NCBI GenBank assembly: GCA_025056655.1
Contig: JANWVL010000178.1
Coordinates: forward strand, 1 to 46,873
Length of the DNA stretch: 46,873 nt
Direction of reading: 5' to 3'
Source: Candidatus Methylacidiphilales bacterium
GTDB taxonomy: Bacteria > Verrucomicrobiota > Verrucomicrobiia > Methylacidiphilales > JANWVL01
Shown: positions 1-7,704 of the stretch, in pieces
How positions within the stretch are numbered: the stretch's first letter is position 1
Layout: every line of letters begins with the position of its first letter
The notes under the pieces: model-generated
The model's database searches: none
Seen by the model: the letters and a program-made list of their open reading frames with translations, nothing else
What the model was told of the DNA's origin: nothing
Translations under genes and position numbers: made by a program

Positions 1-629
1 CTGGCTTCAGGGTATGTCTTTAAAAAATTTTCTGAATAGCCTTTTTGATATAATCCGATATCTATACCTAGTGGCAAAATTCTGGACTTTATTTTTGGAA
101 TAAGTTGTGCAGCCTCTAGGGCTTCTTGCTTGCTTGTAAAATGTACGGCCGCAGCGTTACGGAGGATAGGCGTTTCAATCCAGCGGAACGATAAAGCTTT
201 AATCCAGCGACGACGATGAAGCATACCGTAGCGATTAAGCACCCCAAGAGGACGAATTATATAGGGAACTCGTTTGATCCGAGCTATCCATGCTGCTACA
301 AAGGAGGAAAAAGAGAAGAGCGCATGAATATGGACAATGTCGTAGCGACGGATATTTCGCCACAACCAGAATGCCATCGGAAATGAAATTTTATAGAAGT
401 GAATTTGTTTTTTGAAATAAATTCTATAAACATAAGCTGACTCTTTTATCAACTGACCTAACGGAACTTTATTGCCTTGGTTTTCTCGCTGTAGGTCGTG
501 GTCAGTAGTAACTGTAGTTACTTTAACGCGATGTATTTCAAGCGCACGCTCTATATTCCGTATGGCTTGACTTGGCCCTCCATCAGAAAGAGCTATCGAC
601 GGGATGGCGTGGAGAAGATGTAGAGGCAT
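1..629 (-). CDS. Glycosyltransferase family 4, N-terminal part (cut by left edge)
   Basis: The minus strand is open from an ATG at 629 to the window edge, giving 209 residues without a stop. The start MPLHLLHAIPSIALSDGGPSQ resembles the N-terminal acceptor-binding Rossmann domain of GT4 (GT-B fold) enzymes, including the GGPSQ loop; a YDIVHIHALFSF stretch and an RPLGVLNRYG segment fit the same family. The C-terminal nucleotide-sugar domain with the EX7E motif lies outside the window. It starts 5 bases after the asparagine synthase stop, so it is probably the next gene of the same polysaccharide operon. Sugar donor and acceptor cannot be told. Confidence 0.85.
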   Translation of the reverse strand, partial: MPLHLLHAIPSIALSDGGPSQAIRNIERALEIHRVKVTTVTTDHDLQRENQGNKVPLGQLIKESAYVYRIYFKKQIHFYKISFPMAFWLWRNIRRYDIVHIHALFSFSSFVAAWIARIKRVPYIIRPLGVLNRYGMLHRRRWIKALSFRWIETPILRNAAAVHFTSKQEALEAAQLIPKIKSRILPLGIDIGLYQKGYSENFLKTYPEA

Positions 630-634
630 AAATA

Positions 635-2443
635 TTACTTAAATTCAACCTGACCTAAGACTTTCAACACAGACGCTAAACACCAGGTTCGATACCAAGC
701 GTTGAGAGGCACGGGCGAAAACTTTTCTATTTCGAAAAGTTGCTCTGAGAATTCCTTCTGCAACCATTCTTTGAAAGGAAAAACAAACCCGCGCTTAGGT
801 TGCCTTAATATCCAAGCTGGAATTTCTGGAACTGCTTTCTTTAGAAGCGACTTAGAACGCGTCACTCTTACTCTTGGCGGAAGTATATCAAGGGCCATTG
901 CCAGACGCGCATCAACTAACGGTAAGCGCAATTCAATCCCGTGAGCCATCGAGAAAATATCACTGTCACGGAGCAGTTGATTCGTTAAATAACGTGTTGT
1001 TTCAAGTTGCACAATAACCGAAAGCGGATCTTCAGGTAACTCCGAATCACTAATTTCTGAAAAGGGTTCTTGTGTGGGCTCCTTGCCAACGATTTTTTTT
1101 GTAATTAAAAATGCCTCATCTGGCGTAAAAATTCCGCGAAAGGCATGGTATGCATGTAACCAAGAGCCTTTCCCCTTCAGATATGCTAGTAATCGCCGAT
1201 AAACAGACCCTTGAGGCTTTCTAGCTAGCCATGGAATTAGCACCTTTCGAAAGGGAGAATGATATAATCTATAAATCTGTGGCACTCGATAAAAGGAAGG
1301 ATATCCCCCGAATAATTCATCCCCTCCTACCCCAGAAAGAGCTACCTTCATACCTTCCCTTCGTGCTAATAAAGATACACACCACGTGTTAAAACCATCT
1401 ATAGTCGGGAGATCTAAATGTAGTAAGAAATTTCTAAGCTCAACTTGACCTTGACTAGCACTTAAAATCCATGTAATGTGCTCGGTATTGAAATGATGAG
1501 CCGTTTTTTCAGCAAGATTAGCCTCATTATATAAGCGTTCATGGAAGCCTATGGAAAAAGTATAAATTTTAGAATTCTCCCCCAACAGCTTCCTAACTAG
1601 CGCTAAAATTACAGTCGAGTCAATTCCACCACTTAGAAATATTCCGACTGGAACGTCACTCACCAAATGTCTCTTTATTGATTCCTCGAGCCAAAAACGT
1701 GTGTAAGCTATAGGATTTTTGCAATCCACAATACTTATTGACTGGTTTTCCGAAATATTATCATTCATAGATATAGAAAAATGAAACTTGCCTTTTCTTA
1801 AACTTGAGTGATGTTCAATTCTAACAGATCCCTTGTCCCAAATTAGATAAGCACCACTGGGCACTTGCCGTATCTCACTCCATAGTGTTTGCGGTGAAGG
1901 AACACTACCCCATAATAAAGTATCCCGAAAGCTATTCGGACACACTGTGTCGCCATTGGTTCTTAAAACCTTAGATTCTGAAGCGAAGATGAGTGTCCCA
2001 TCTTTGTTGTAACGATAATACAAAGGCTTAATTCCGTAAGGATCTCTCGCTAATATACCTTCTTTCCTATCTTCATCCCAAAAGGCAAAAGCATACATTC
2101 CAGCAAGATACTTAAAAACGTGTTCCTTATACTTAATGATGAGATATAGTAGGATTTCTGTATCAGATTGACTTTTAAAAGATTTTGTATCAATATGACT
2201 TTTCAAAGCTAGATAATTATAGATTTCACCGTTGAATACGATACCTTGCCTTTTACTAGTTGAGAGCATCGGCTGTCGAGCGCTAATAGATAAGTCGATT
2301 ATTGAAAGTCTTGTGTGGATAAGAATAGCATTTTCCGTTTTCCAAAAGCCATGATCATCTGGACCTCTATGCTTGAGAGATCGGATTAAAGCGTCAGGAT
2401 CACTGCCGTTGATTGAGCCAAAAAAACCAGCTATCCCGCACAT
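635..2443 (-). CDS. asnB: Asparagine synthase (glutamine-hydrolysing), AsnB type
   Basis: 602 aa. It has the class II glutamine amidotransferase N-terminus MCGIAGFFG with Cys2 as nucleophile, RGPDDHG near residue 26, FNGEIYNY and SDTEILLYL. The C-terminal synthetase domain has the PPi-loop motif FLSGGIDST and a later SGVGGDELFGGYPSF. The family converts aspartate, glutamine and ATP to asparagine; homologues inside exopolysaccharide clusters often amidate sugar carboxylates or other intermediates instead. It sits between glycosyltransferase genes, 4 bases from the one upstream and 5 from the one downstream, so a role in surface polysaccharide modification is plausible. That role is inference from context; the enzyme family is clear. 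Confidence 0.93.
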   Translation of the reverse strand: MCGIAGFFGSINGSDPDALIRSLKHRGPDDHGFWKTENAILIHTRLSIIDLSISARQPMLSTSKRQGIVFNGEIYNYLALKSHIDTKSFKSQSDTEILLYLIIKYKEHVFKYLAGMYAFAFWDEDRKEGILARDPYGIKPLYYRYNKDGTLIFASESKVLRTNGDTVCPNSFRDTLLWGSVPSPQTLWSEIRQVPSGAYLIWDKGSVRIEHHSSLRKGKFHFSISMNDNISENQSISIVDCKNPIAYTRFWLEESIKRHLVSDVPVGIFLSGGIDSTVILALVRKLLGENSKIYTFSIGFHERLYNEANLAEKTAHHFNTEHITWILSASQGQVELRNFLLHLDLPTIDGFNTWCVSLLARREGMKVALSGVGGDELFGGYPSFYRVPQIYRLYHSPFRKVLIPWLARKPQGSVYRRLLAYLKGKGSWLHAYHAFRGIFTPDEAFLITKKIVGKEPTQEPFSEISDSELPEDPLSVIVQLETTRYLTNQLLRDSDIFSMAHGIELRLPLVDARLAMALDILPPRVRVTRSKSLLKKAVPEIPAWILRQPKRGFVFPFKEWLQKEFSEQLFEIEKFSPVPLNAWYRTWCLASVLKVLGQVEFK

Positions 2444-2447
2444 AGAT

Positions 2448-4643
2448 TCAGAGTATATTGATTTTTGAAAAAAAGCATGTTAATTTTTTGTCAAAATTCT
2501 CTAATCCATATGCCTCTATAACTCTTGTCCTGAGATATTCAGGATTATAAAATTGATGGTTAGGGTGCATCCGCTTCAGTAATGAAATTAAATTTAACAT
2601 CAATTGGTTTTCATCATTCGGATTAATCAAAACGCCTAAATCGCCATTAAGTAAAGGCTCCGCAGAAGCATCCAAATTTCCAGCTAATACAGGCAAACCA
2701 GATGCAAGTGCTTCAAGAAACACAATACCAAAGCCCTCCCCTGTGCTAGGCATGACGAATAATTCCGCTGATTGATATAGGTAGGGAAGCTCATGCGCCG
2801 GAACGTATCCGGTAAGAGTTACTGAATCTTGAATGCCTAGTTTTTGAATAGTCTCTTTAATATATGGCAAATCATCCCCCTGCCCCACGAGCACATAGTG
2901 AGCGTTGGTAACTTCTTTCAAAATACTTGGCCAAATCTTTAATATACGGTCATATCCCTTGTATCGTTCAAGCCTAGATAGGTGACATACTGTTAACACA
3001 ATTTTTTTCTCTATAGGAATACCATATCGTCTTAATATTCTACGATTCTTAACACCTATTCTAAATCGTTCACTATCCACTGTATCAGGCAACACAAAAA
3101 ATTTATTCTCAGCAATTTTTTGCTCCTTAATTACAATGGTTTTGGTAAATTCACTTACTGGCAACAAGTAATCTGCTTCTTTTAATCCATTAATTCTATA
3201 TTGATTTTTTAATCCCCACACATCAATTCCGTGCAGGCACACTGCATATCGAATCTTTATATACTTCTTTATCAAATTAGCCACAGGGCTAAAATTAACA
3301 TGAGTTGTGATAATATAGTCAGGCCGCTCGATAAATGCCCACCAGATTAAATGGACTGTGTAGAAAAAAGTTCCTAGGTGACCAAAGCCGAAAAAAGATA
3401 TGTAACTGTTTGCTAATTGGTTATCCTTTATCCCGATATGCCTTTTAGGCAAGGTTCGAACATGGATTCCGGTGATTTTTTTAATTCTCCTATACAAGAT
3501 GTTGGAATAAGTTCCAATTCCACCACTACTCGGATCAAAGTCAGGAGCCCAAAGATGAATTATCTTTTTTTTAAATGGTTTAGAATATGATTCTATAGCA
3601 GAATCTGCAGCTTTTATAAATTTATTTACACCGTTTTCTATATTGTGAAATTTTATAGATTCTAAAGCAAAAGAAGACATTTCAACAATTTCACGCCGAT
3701 CCATCTCTGCCACATTCGACAAGGATTGCTGAAGTGCCTCTAAGTCTCCCCCAGGGATAACCCATCCATTTCTTCCATCCTGAATTAAATCCAAAGCTGC
3801 TCCCATCTTGTCCGTAGCAATAACTGGCAACCCTGAAGCGAGACCCTCTGGCACCACCAGTCCCCAACCGTCATATCTTGATGGCACACAGAGTATGTCA
3901 GCTTCAGCATAGACTTGAGGTAATTCAGACCAGTCCTTGAACCCTAAAAAGCGACATTTAGAATTACACTCCTTTAGCTCAGTAGCAAGTTTTGCTTTTA
4001 ATTCACCTTCTCCGAGTATAATAAGCTCAAGCCATGGATACTTAAAAAAAATCTGCTTATATGCTCTACAAAGCAAATCTATTCCCTTGCGAAAAATAAG
4101 CGATCCAGAAAACAAAATTTTGATGTTTTCATGAATTAACTTAGATGAAGTTCTGTGAAATCGCTTAAGGTTTGAGTAATACGGAATGTTGAAATAATCC
4201 CTCCTCAGTCCAAACTCTTTTTGATAACTCACAACGGCATATTCACCAATTCCCCAAATAGGGACTGGATTTTTATGCAAGGCTTTAAGAAGCACTTTAC
4301 GTATCAATCTTCCAAGACGAGGATGTTGATACCCTAAACGCTCCCCCCAGAAAACCCAAGGGCGTTTTTGTGAAGCTCTCTGATTGATAAGTTCAAGTGC
4401 TCTTAGGTCATAATAATAATTAAAAATCACTAAATCTGACTCTTGAACCCATTTCCGCGCTTTATGTTTGTCATCCTCGAGAATACATAGATCGTGCAAA
4501 TAATCCTCCTTCTGCATCCATAAGCGCTTTGAACTTTGGCCAGTCATATAAACTACCCTTAATCTATTTTTTAGCTCCTGATTGATCGCATTGAAAAACT
4601 CAACTTGGTAAGGAGATGGAAAATGAGTAACAACAGTAATCAT
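2448..4643 (-). CDS. Two-domain glycosyltransferase (GT4-GT4 fusion)
   Basis: 731 aa, about twice the usual GT4 length. Residues 1 to about 345 form one GT-B enzyme: N-terminal MITVVTHFPSPYQVEFF, a donor-domain start at ILFSGSLIFRKGIDLL, and the acidic motif YDGWGLVVPEGLASGLPV, with Asp in place of the first Glu of EX7E. Residues about 360 to 731 form a second: IIHLWAPDFDPSSGGIGTYS, VCHLSRLERYKGYDR and a full EX7E motif in GEGFGIVFLEALASGLPV. No signal peptide or membrane segment is seen. A fused pair could add two successive sugars to one acceptor. The reading frame is unbroken through the linker, so this is not two genes joined by an obvious frameshift. Substrates are unknown. Confidence 0.9.
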   Translation of the reverse strand: MITVVTHFPSPYQVEFFNAINQELKNRLRVVYMTGQSSKRLWMQKEDYLHDLCILEDDKHKARKWVQESDLVIFNYYYDLRALELINQRASQKRPWVFWGERLGYQHPRLGRLIRKVLLKALHKNPVPIWGIGEYAVVSYQKEFGLRRDYFNIPYYSNLKRFHRTSSKLIHENIKILFSGSLIFRKGIDLLCRAYKQIFFKYPWLELIILGEGELKAKLATELKECNSKCRFLGFKDWSELPQVYAEADILCVPSRYDGWGLVVPEGLASGLPVIATDKMGAALDLIQDGRNGWVIPGGDLEALQQSLSNVAEMDRREIVEMSSFALESIKFHNIENGVNKFIKAADSAIESYSKPFKKKIIHLWAPDFDPSSGGIGTYSNILYRRIKKITGIHVRTLPKRHIGIKDNQLANSYISFFGFGHLGTFFYTVHLIWWAFIERPDYIITTHVNFSPVANLIKKYIKIRYAVCLHGIDVWGLKNQYRINGLKEADYLLPVSEFTKTIVIKEQKIAENKFFVLPDTVDSERFRIGVKNRRILRRYGIPIEKKIVLTVCHLSRLERYKGYDRILKIWPSILKEVTNAHYVLVGQGDDLPYIKETIQKLGIQDSVTLTGYVPAHELPYLYQSAELFVMPSTGEGFGIVFLEALASGLPVLAGNLDASAEPLLNGDLGVLINPNDENQLMLNLISLLKRMHPNHQFYNPEYLRTRVIEAYGLENFDKKLTCFFSKINIL

Positions 4644-4650
4644 ATCTTCA

Positions 4651-5871
4651 TTAAACCAAACTTAAAATTCTTTCTGCAACGGTATGAGGTAAAAAATTTT
4701 TTTCTACATATGTGTTTCTTGACCATATTTCTAGGCTTCTAGGATTTAGTAAAATTTCATCAAGGACTTCAATTATTCTTACAGAACTGACCTCATCCAA
4801 TATCTTGCCATTAACGTTGTCCTTTACAACTTCACCGCAGAAACGAGAGGCTATCACTGGCAATCCTCTATTTATAGCTTCAAGCTGAGTTATACCAAAG
4901 CCATCTGAATGCGTGGGAAAAACAAAAACATCAGCTTCTGAGTAAAATCGGTCAACCTCGCCTCTTGCTACCGCACCGAAAAATTTAACTTTCTCTAAGC
5001 TCCATTTTTTTTTTGCAACCGAAAGATCAATTTGTATCGGTCCAACAATCCAAAATTCTATAGGCCTTTCTTTCAAAAATTCTGCCGCTTCTAGAAGTTC
5101 GACTATTCCTTTTCTGATACTAACTTGTCCTAAGAACAATACCCTCAAAGGCCGTTCTATATCAAATTTCAGAGGATAACTTTTCTTGTGATTCTCAACG
5201 GCTCTCTCATACGCAAGGGGCACGATCTTCAACTTTATTGAGTCTATACCAGCGCGCATGACTAACTCTTTCGACCAGGCTGAATTTACTAAGATCACAT
5301 CGGCAACTGAGCATTCCTCGCGCCACAAATCCCAATATAAATTCTTTATCGGTCTCCACTTTGGTGCAAGCTCTGAGTATTGTCGCACCTTTTCTGCTAT
5401 AATTTTTTCTTCTTCGCTACCTGGATCGATTTGCCCTAAGATCGTTTTCCAGCCATTTTCCTTGGCCCATTTGAGGAGGTTTCGTGCGGCATAGCTGTAG
5501 GCAAAGAGAATACCCTTTTCTATCGAATTTTTTTTTACGAAGTCGCTGAGCAGTCGAAGCGCCTGTTTCTGAAACCATTCGTTGCGCTCCATGAAAAGCT
5601 CTGAACCGCGCCATCCCCTCGCCCTCGCCTGGAATTCCCATGCAAGGGAAGCGCAGTTATTAACCAACACGGGAATGCCCTTCAAATCTGCATGATAACG
5701 CTCTCGAATATGTCTATGTGGAATGTAACCCCAGGCGCTCCTGGGACTCGCCCACAAATCTGTCACCAGTGCCGCAAGGCACCCATGCGTAGCTAAAGCT
5801 CGTGCTACGCCGTAGTGCTCCCGCGCGCCAATTTGAGCCACAATCCAGGGCCTGCAGGCAGCTCGATTCAT
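4651..5871 (-). CDS. Glycosyltransferase family 4
   Basis: 406 aa, normal for GT4. The donor-binding half shows LRVLFLGQVSIRKGIVELLEA, then FFGAVARGEVDRFYSEADVFVFP and the acidic motif SDGFGITQLEAINRGLPV (a DX7E version of EX7E). The N-terminal half (MNRAACRPWIVAQIGAREHYG) is less conserved, as expected for the acceptor domain. The stop lies 7 bases before the start of the fused glycosyltransferase; rsmD is 35 bases upstream. Base composition changes within the gene: 5761-5820 has 36 G+C in 60, while 4681-4740 has 18 in 60. The 5' part therefore resembles the chromosome and the 3' part the AT-rich polysaccharide block. Sugar specificity is unknown. Confidence 0.88.
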   Translation of the reverse strand: MNRAACRPWIVAQIGAREHYGVARALATHGCLAALVTDLWASPRSAWGYIPHRHIRERYHADLKGIPVLVNNCASLAWEFQARARGWRGSELFMERNEWFQKQALRLLSDFVKKNSIEKGILFAYSYAARNLLKWAKENGWKTILGQIDPGSEEEKIIAEKVRQYSELAPKWRPIKNLYWDLWREECSVADVILVNSAWSKELVMRAGIDSIKLKIVPLAYERAVENHKKSYPLKFDIERPLRVLFLGQVSIRKGIVELLEAAEFLKERPIEFWIVGPIQIDLSVAKKKWSLEKVKFFGAVARGEVDRFYSEADVFVFPTHSDGFGITQLEAINRGLPVIASRFCGEVVKDNVNGKILDEVSSVRIIEVLDEILLNPRSLEIWSRNTYVEKNFLPHTVAERILSLV

Positions 5872-5906
5872 AAAGATACCTCTTTAGTTCAAGAGCATCA
5901 CCCTGT

Positions 5907-6482
5907 CTATGCTAGATTCAAACCTTGATGCAAATTGTAGAAGCTGACGCACGTCTCGCCGTATTTCCTTTTTTCGTAGCAACACCAATTACCTCCCACA
6001 AGCACAGGCGGCATACGCGATGAAGTTTCTAAAACCAAAATCGTTTCAGAATGAGCAATCTTTTGCGAATGAATAAATAACTCTAAATAAGACACCTCAG
6101 GCCAATCATAAGGTGGGTCAGCAAAAATAATATCAAAAGCCACCCCCCTCACTTGCTTTAACCATCGAAACACATCCTCGCAATATATCCTAGCCTCGTT
6201 ACTTTCCAACTTCAGAGCCCTCAGATTCTTCCGTAGCATTTTCACAGCATCACGATTTACTTCCACCCATGATACACTGCTTGCGCCACGGCTATAGGCC
6301 TCTATCCCATAAGCTCCCGTCCCAGCGCACAGATCTAAAACTCGAGCCTCGATGATCTCGGGTCCAAGCATCGAGAAAACTGCTTCTCGCACACGACCTT
6401 GTGTTGGTTTGAGGCCTCTGCATCTGGCAACATTTATGCAGCGCCCTCTCCACATCCCAGCAATAATCCGAATGTGTGCCAT
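5907..6482 (-). CDS. rsmD: 16S rRNA (guanine(966)-N2)-methyltransferase RsmD
   Basis: 191 aa, the usual RsmD length. It begins MAHIRIIAGMWRGR, matching the family's RIIxGxxRGR start, followed by GLKPTQGRVREAVFSML. The S-adenosylmethionine loop is DLCAGTGAYGIEAYSRGA at residues 50-67 and the catalytic amino-methylase motif is DPPY at 122-125. The enzyme methylates N2 of G966 in 16S rRNA of the assembling 30S subunit. It is divergent from the cysJ-like gene with only 36 bases between the two ATG codons, so promoters must overlap the genes or each other. It may lead the polysaccharide operon by position only. Confidence 0.95.
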   Translation of the reverse strand: MAHIRIIAGMWRGRCINVARCRGLKPTQGRVREAVFSMLGPEIIEARVLDLCAGTGAYGIEAYSRGASSVSWVEVNRDAVKMLRKNLRALKLESNEARIYCEDVFRWLKQVRGVAFDIIFADPPYDWPEVSYLELFIHSQKIAHSETILVLETSSRMPPVLVGGNWCCYEKRKYGETCVSFYNLHQGLNLA

Positions 6483-6518
6483 ACAGAAGCTTTGACGAAA
6501 TTATGAAAAAAGGATTAT

Positions 6519-7700
6519 ATGAAAAGCTCTATGAATGATTCATCCGAGGCTACGCCATCATCGCCTTACAACCGCTTAAACCCTTTTCAAGCACCACTCA
6601 TTGAAAATCGTCGTCTAAATAAACCCGGTTCTCAAAAAGACACCCGACACATCGTTTTTTCAATTGAAGGTAGCCAGCTCACCTATGAAGTAGGAGCATC
6701 TCTAGGAGTCTATGCACGAAACTTTAAAACTGTCGTCCACGAGCTCCTACAGGCATTAAAATGGCCAGCAGATCTCTCATACAACACTAAACCCGAAAGC
6801 GAGACGCGCCCAATTTTTGATGTGTTGCTAAGCGATTTCATCCTCAACCGTGTATCTAAAAAATTCGTTAAACTTGTCTTTGATCACCTACCTCAGGGTA
6901 AATCAAAAGATTCTCTACGAGCCATTGTCGAGGATCCCGACTTACTCGATGAATATACTCATTCACGAGACTACGTAGATGTCTTAAGAGAATATCCAGC
7001 GGAAGGCCTCACACCAGAAGAAGTGCTTCCTACTTTTAATAAAGCTGTCCCAAGGCTTTATTCGATAGCCTCCAGTCTCAAGGTTCACCCCAACCAAGTG
7101 CACCTCACAGTTGGAGTAGTCTGCTACCATACCCATGGCCGCACAAAATATGGCTACTGCTCCGGCTACTTGGCTCACGAGTTACCGCTCGGCTCTACCA
7201 CCGGTGTCTATCTACAACCCTCAAAACATTTCCACCTCGCTCCACCGGATCGGCCCATCATCATGGTCGGCCCGGGCACAGGCATCGCTCCGTTTCGCGC
7301 CTTTCTCCAAGAGCGTGAGGCTACTGGGGCTACAGGAAAAAACTGGCTCTTTTTCGGCGATCAACATGCTGCAACCGATTTTCTATACGGAGAAGAATTC
7401 GAATCATATCGTCAAAAAGGGCTTCTCACTTACCTCCACACCGCGTTCTCCCGTGACCAAAGCGAGAAGATCTACGTGCAGCACCGAATGCTCGAGAACA
7501 GCCGTCAGCTCTGGGATTGGCTCCAAAATGGAGCTTACTTCTACGTCTGCGGAGATGCAAAACGTATGGCTAAAGACGTTCACGAAACCTTAATCCAGAT
7601 CGCACAAAAAGAAGGCGGCCTAGATCGAGAAGCGGCTGAAAATTACGTAAACGTCACCCTCAGCAAAACTGAAAAGCGTTATCTCAAGGATGTGTATTAA
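6519..7700 (+). CDS. cysJ: Sulfite reductase [NADPH] flavoprotein alpha-type, lacking flavodoxin domain
   Basis: 393 aa. It begins with the linker YNRLNPFQAPLIENRRLNKP found in CysJ-like proteins, then the FAD-binding domain with PRLYSIASS near 177-185 and GVVCYHTHG. The NADPH domain has MVGPGTGIAPFRAFLQERE, WLFFGDQ, YVCGDAKRMAKDVHETL and a terminal YLKDVY aromatic stack on FAD. The N-terminal FMN/flavodoxin domain of E. coli CysJ is absent, so electrons must reach the sulfite reductase haemoprotein by a separate carrier or directly. AGGA lies 5 bases before the ATG. A second ATG at 6531 is possible. No cysI, cysH or cysN lies nearby, so the exact electron acceptor is inferred from family resemblance. 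Confidence 0.85.
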   Translation: MKSSMNDSSEATPSSPYNRLNPFQAPLIENRRLNKPGSQKDTRHIVFSIEGSQLTYEVGASLGVYARNFKTVVHELLQALKWPADLSYNTKPESETRPIFDVLLSDFILNRVSKKFVKLVFDHLPQGKSKDSLRAIVEDPDLLDEYTHSRDYVDVLREYPAEGLTPEEVLPTFNKAVPRLYSIASSLKVHPNQVHLTVGVVCYHTHGRTKYGYCSGYLAHELPLGSTTGVYLQPSKHFHLAPPDRPIIMVGPGTGIAPFRAFLQEREATGATGKNWLFFGDQHAATDFLYGEEFESYRQKGLLTYLHTAFSRDQSEKIYVQHRMLENSRQLWDWLQNGAYFYVCGDAKRMAKDVHETLIQIAQKEGGLDREAAENYVNVTLSKTEKRYLKDVY

Positions 7701-7704
7701 GGGT

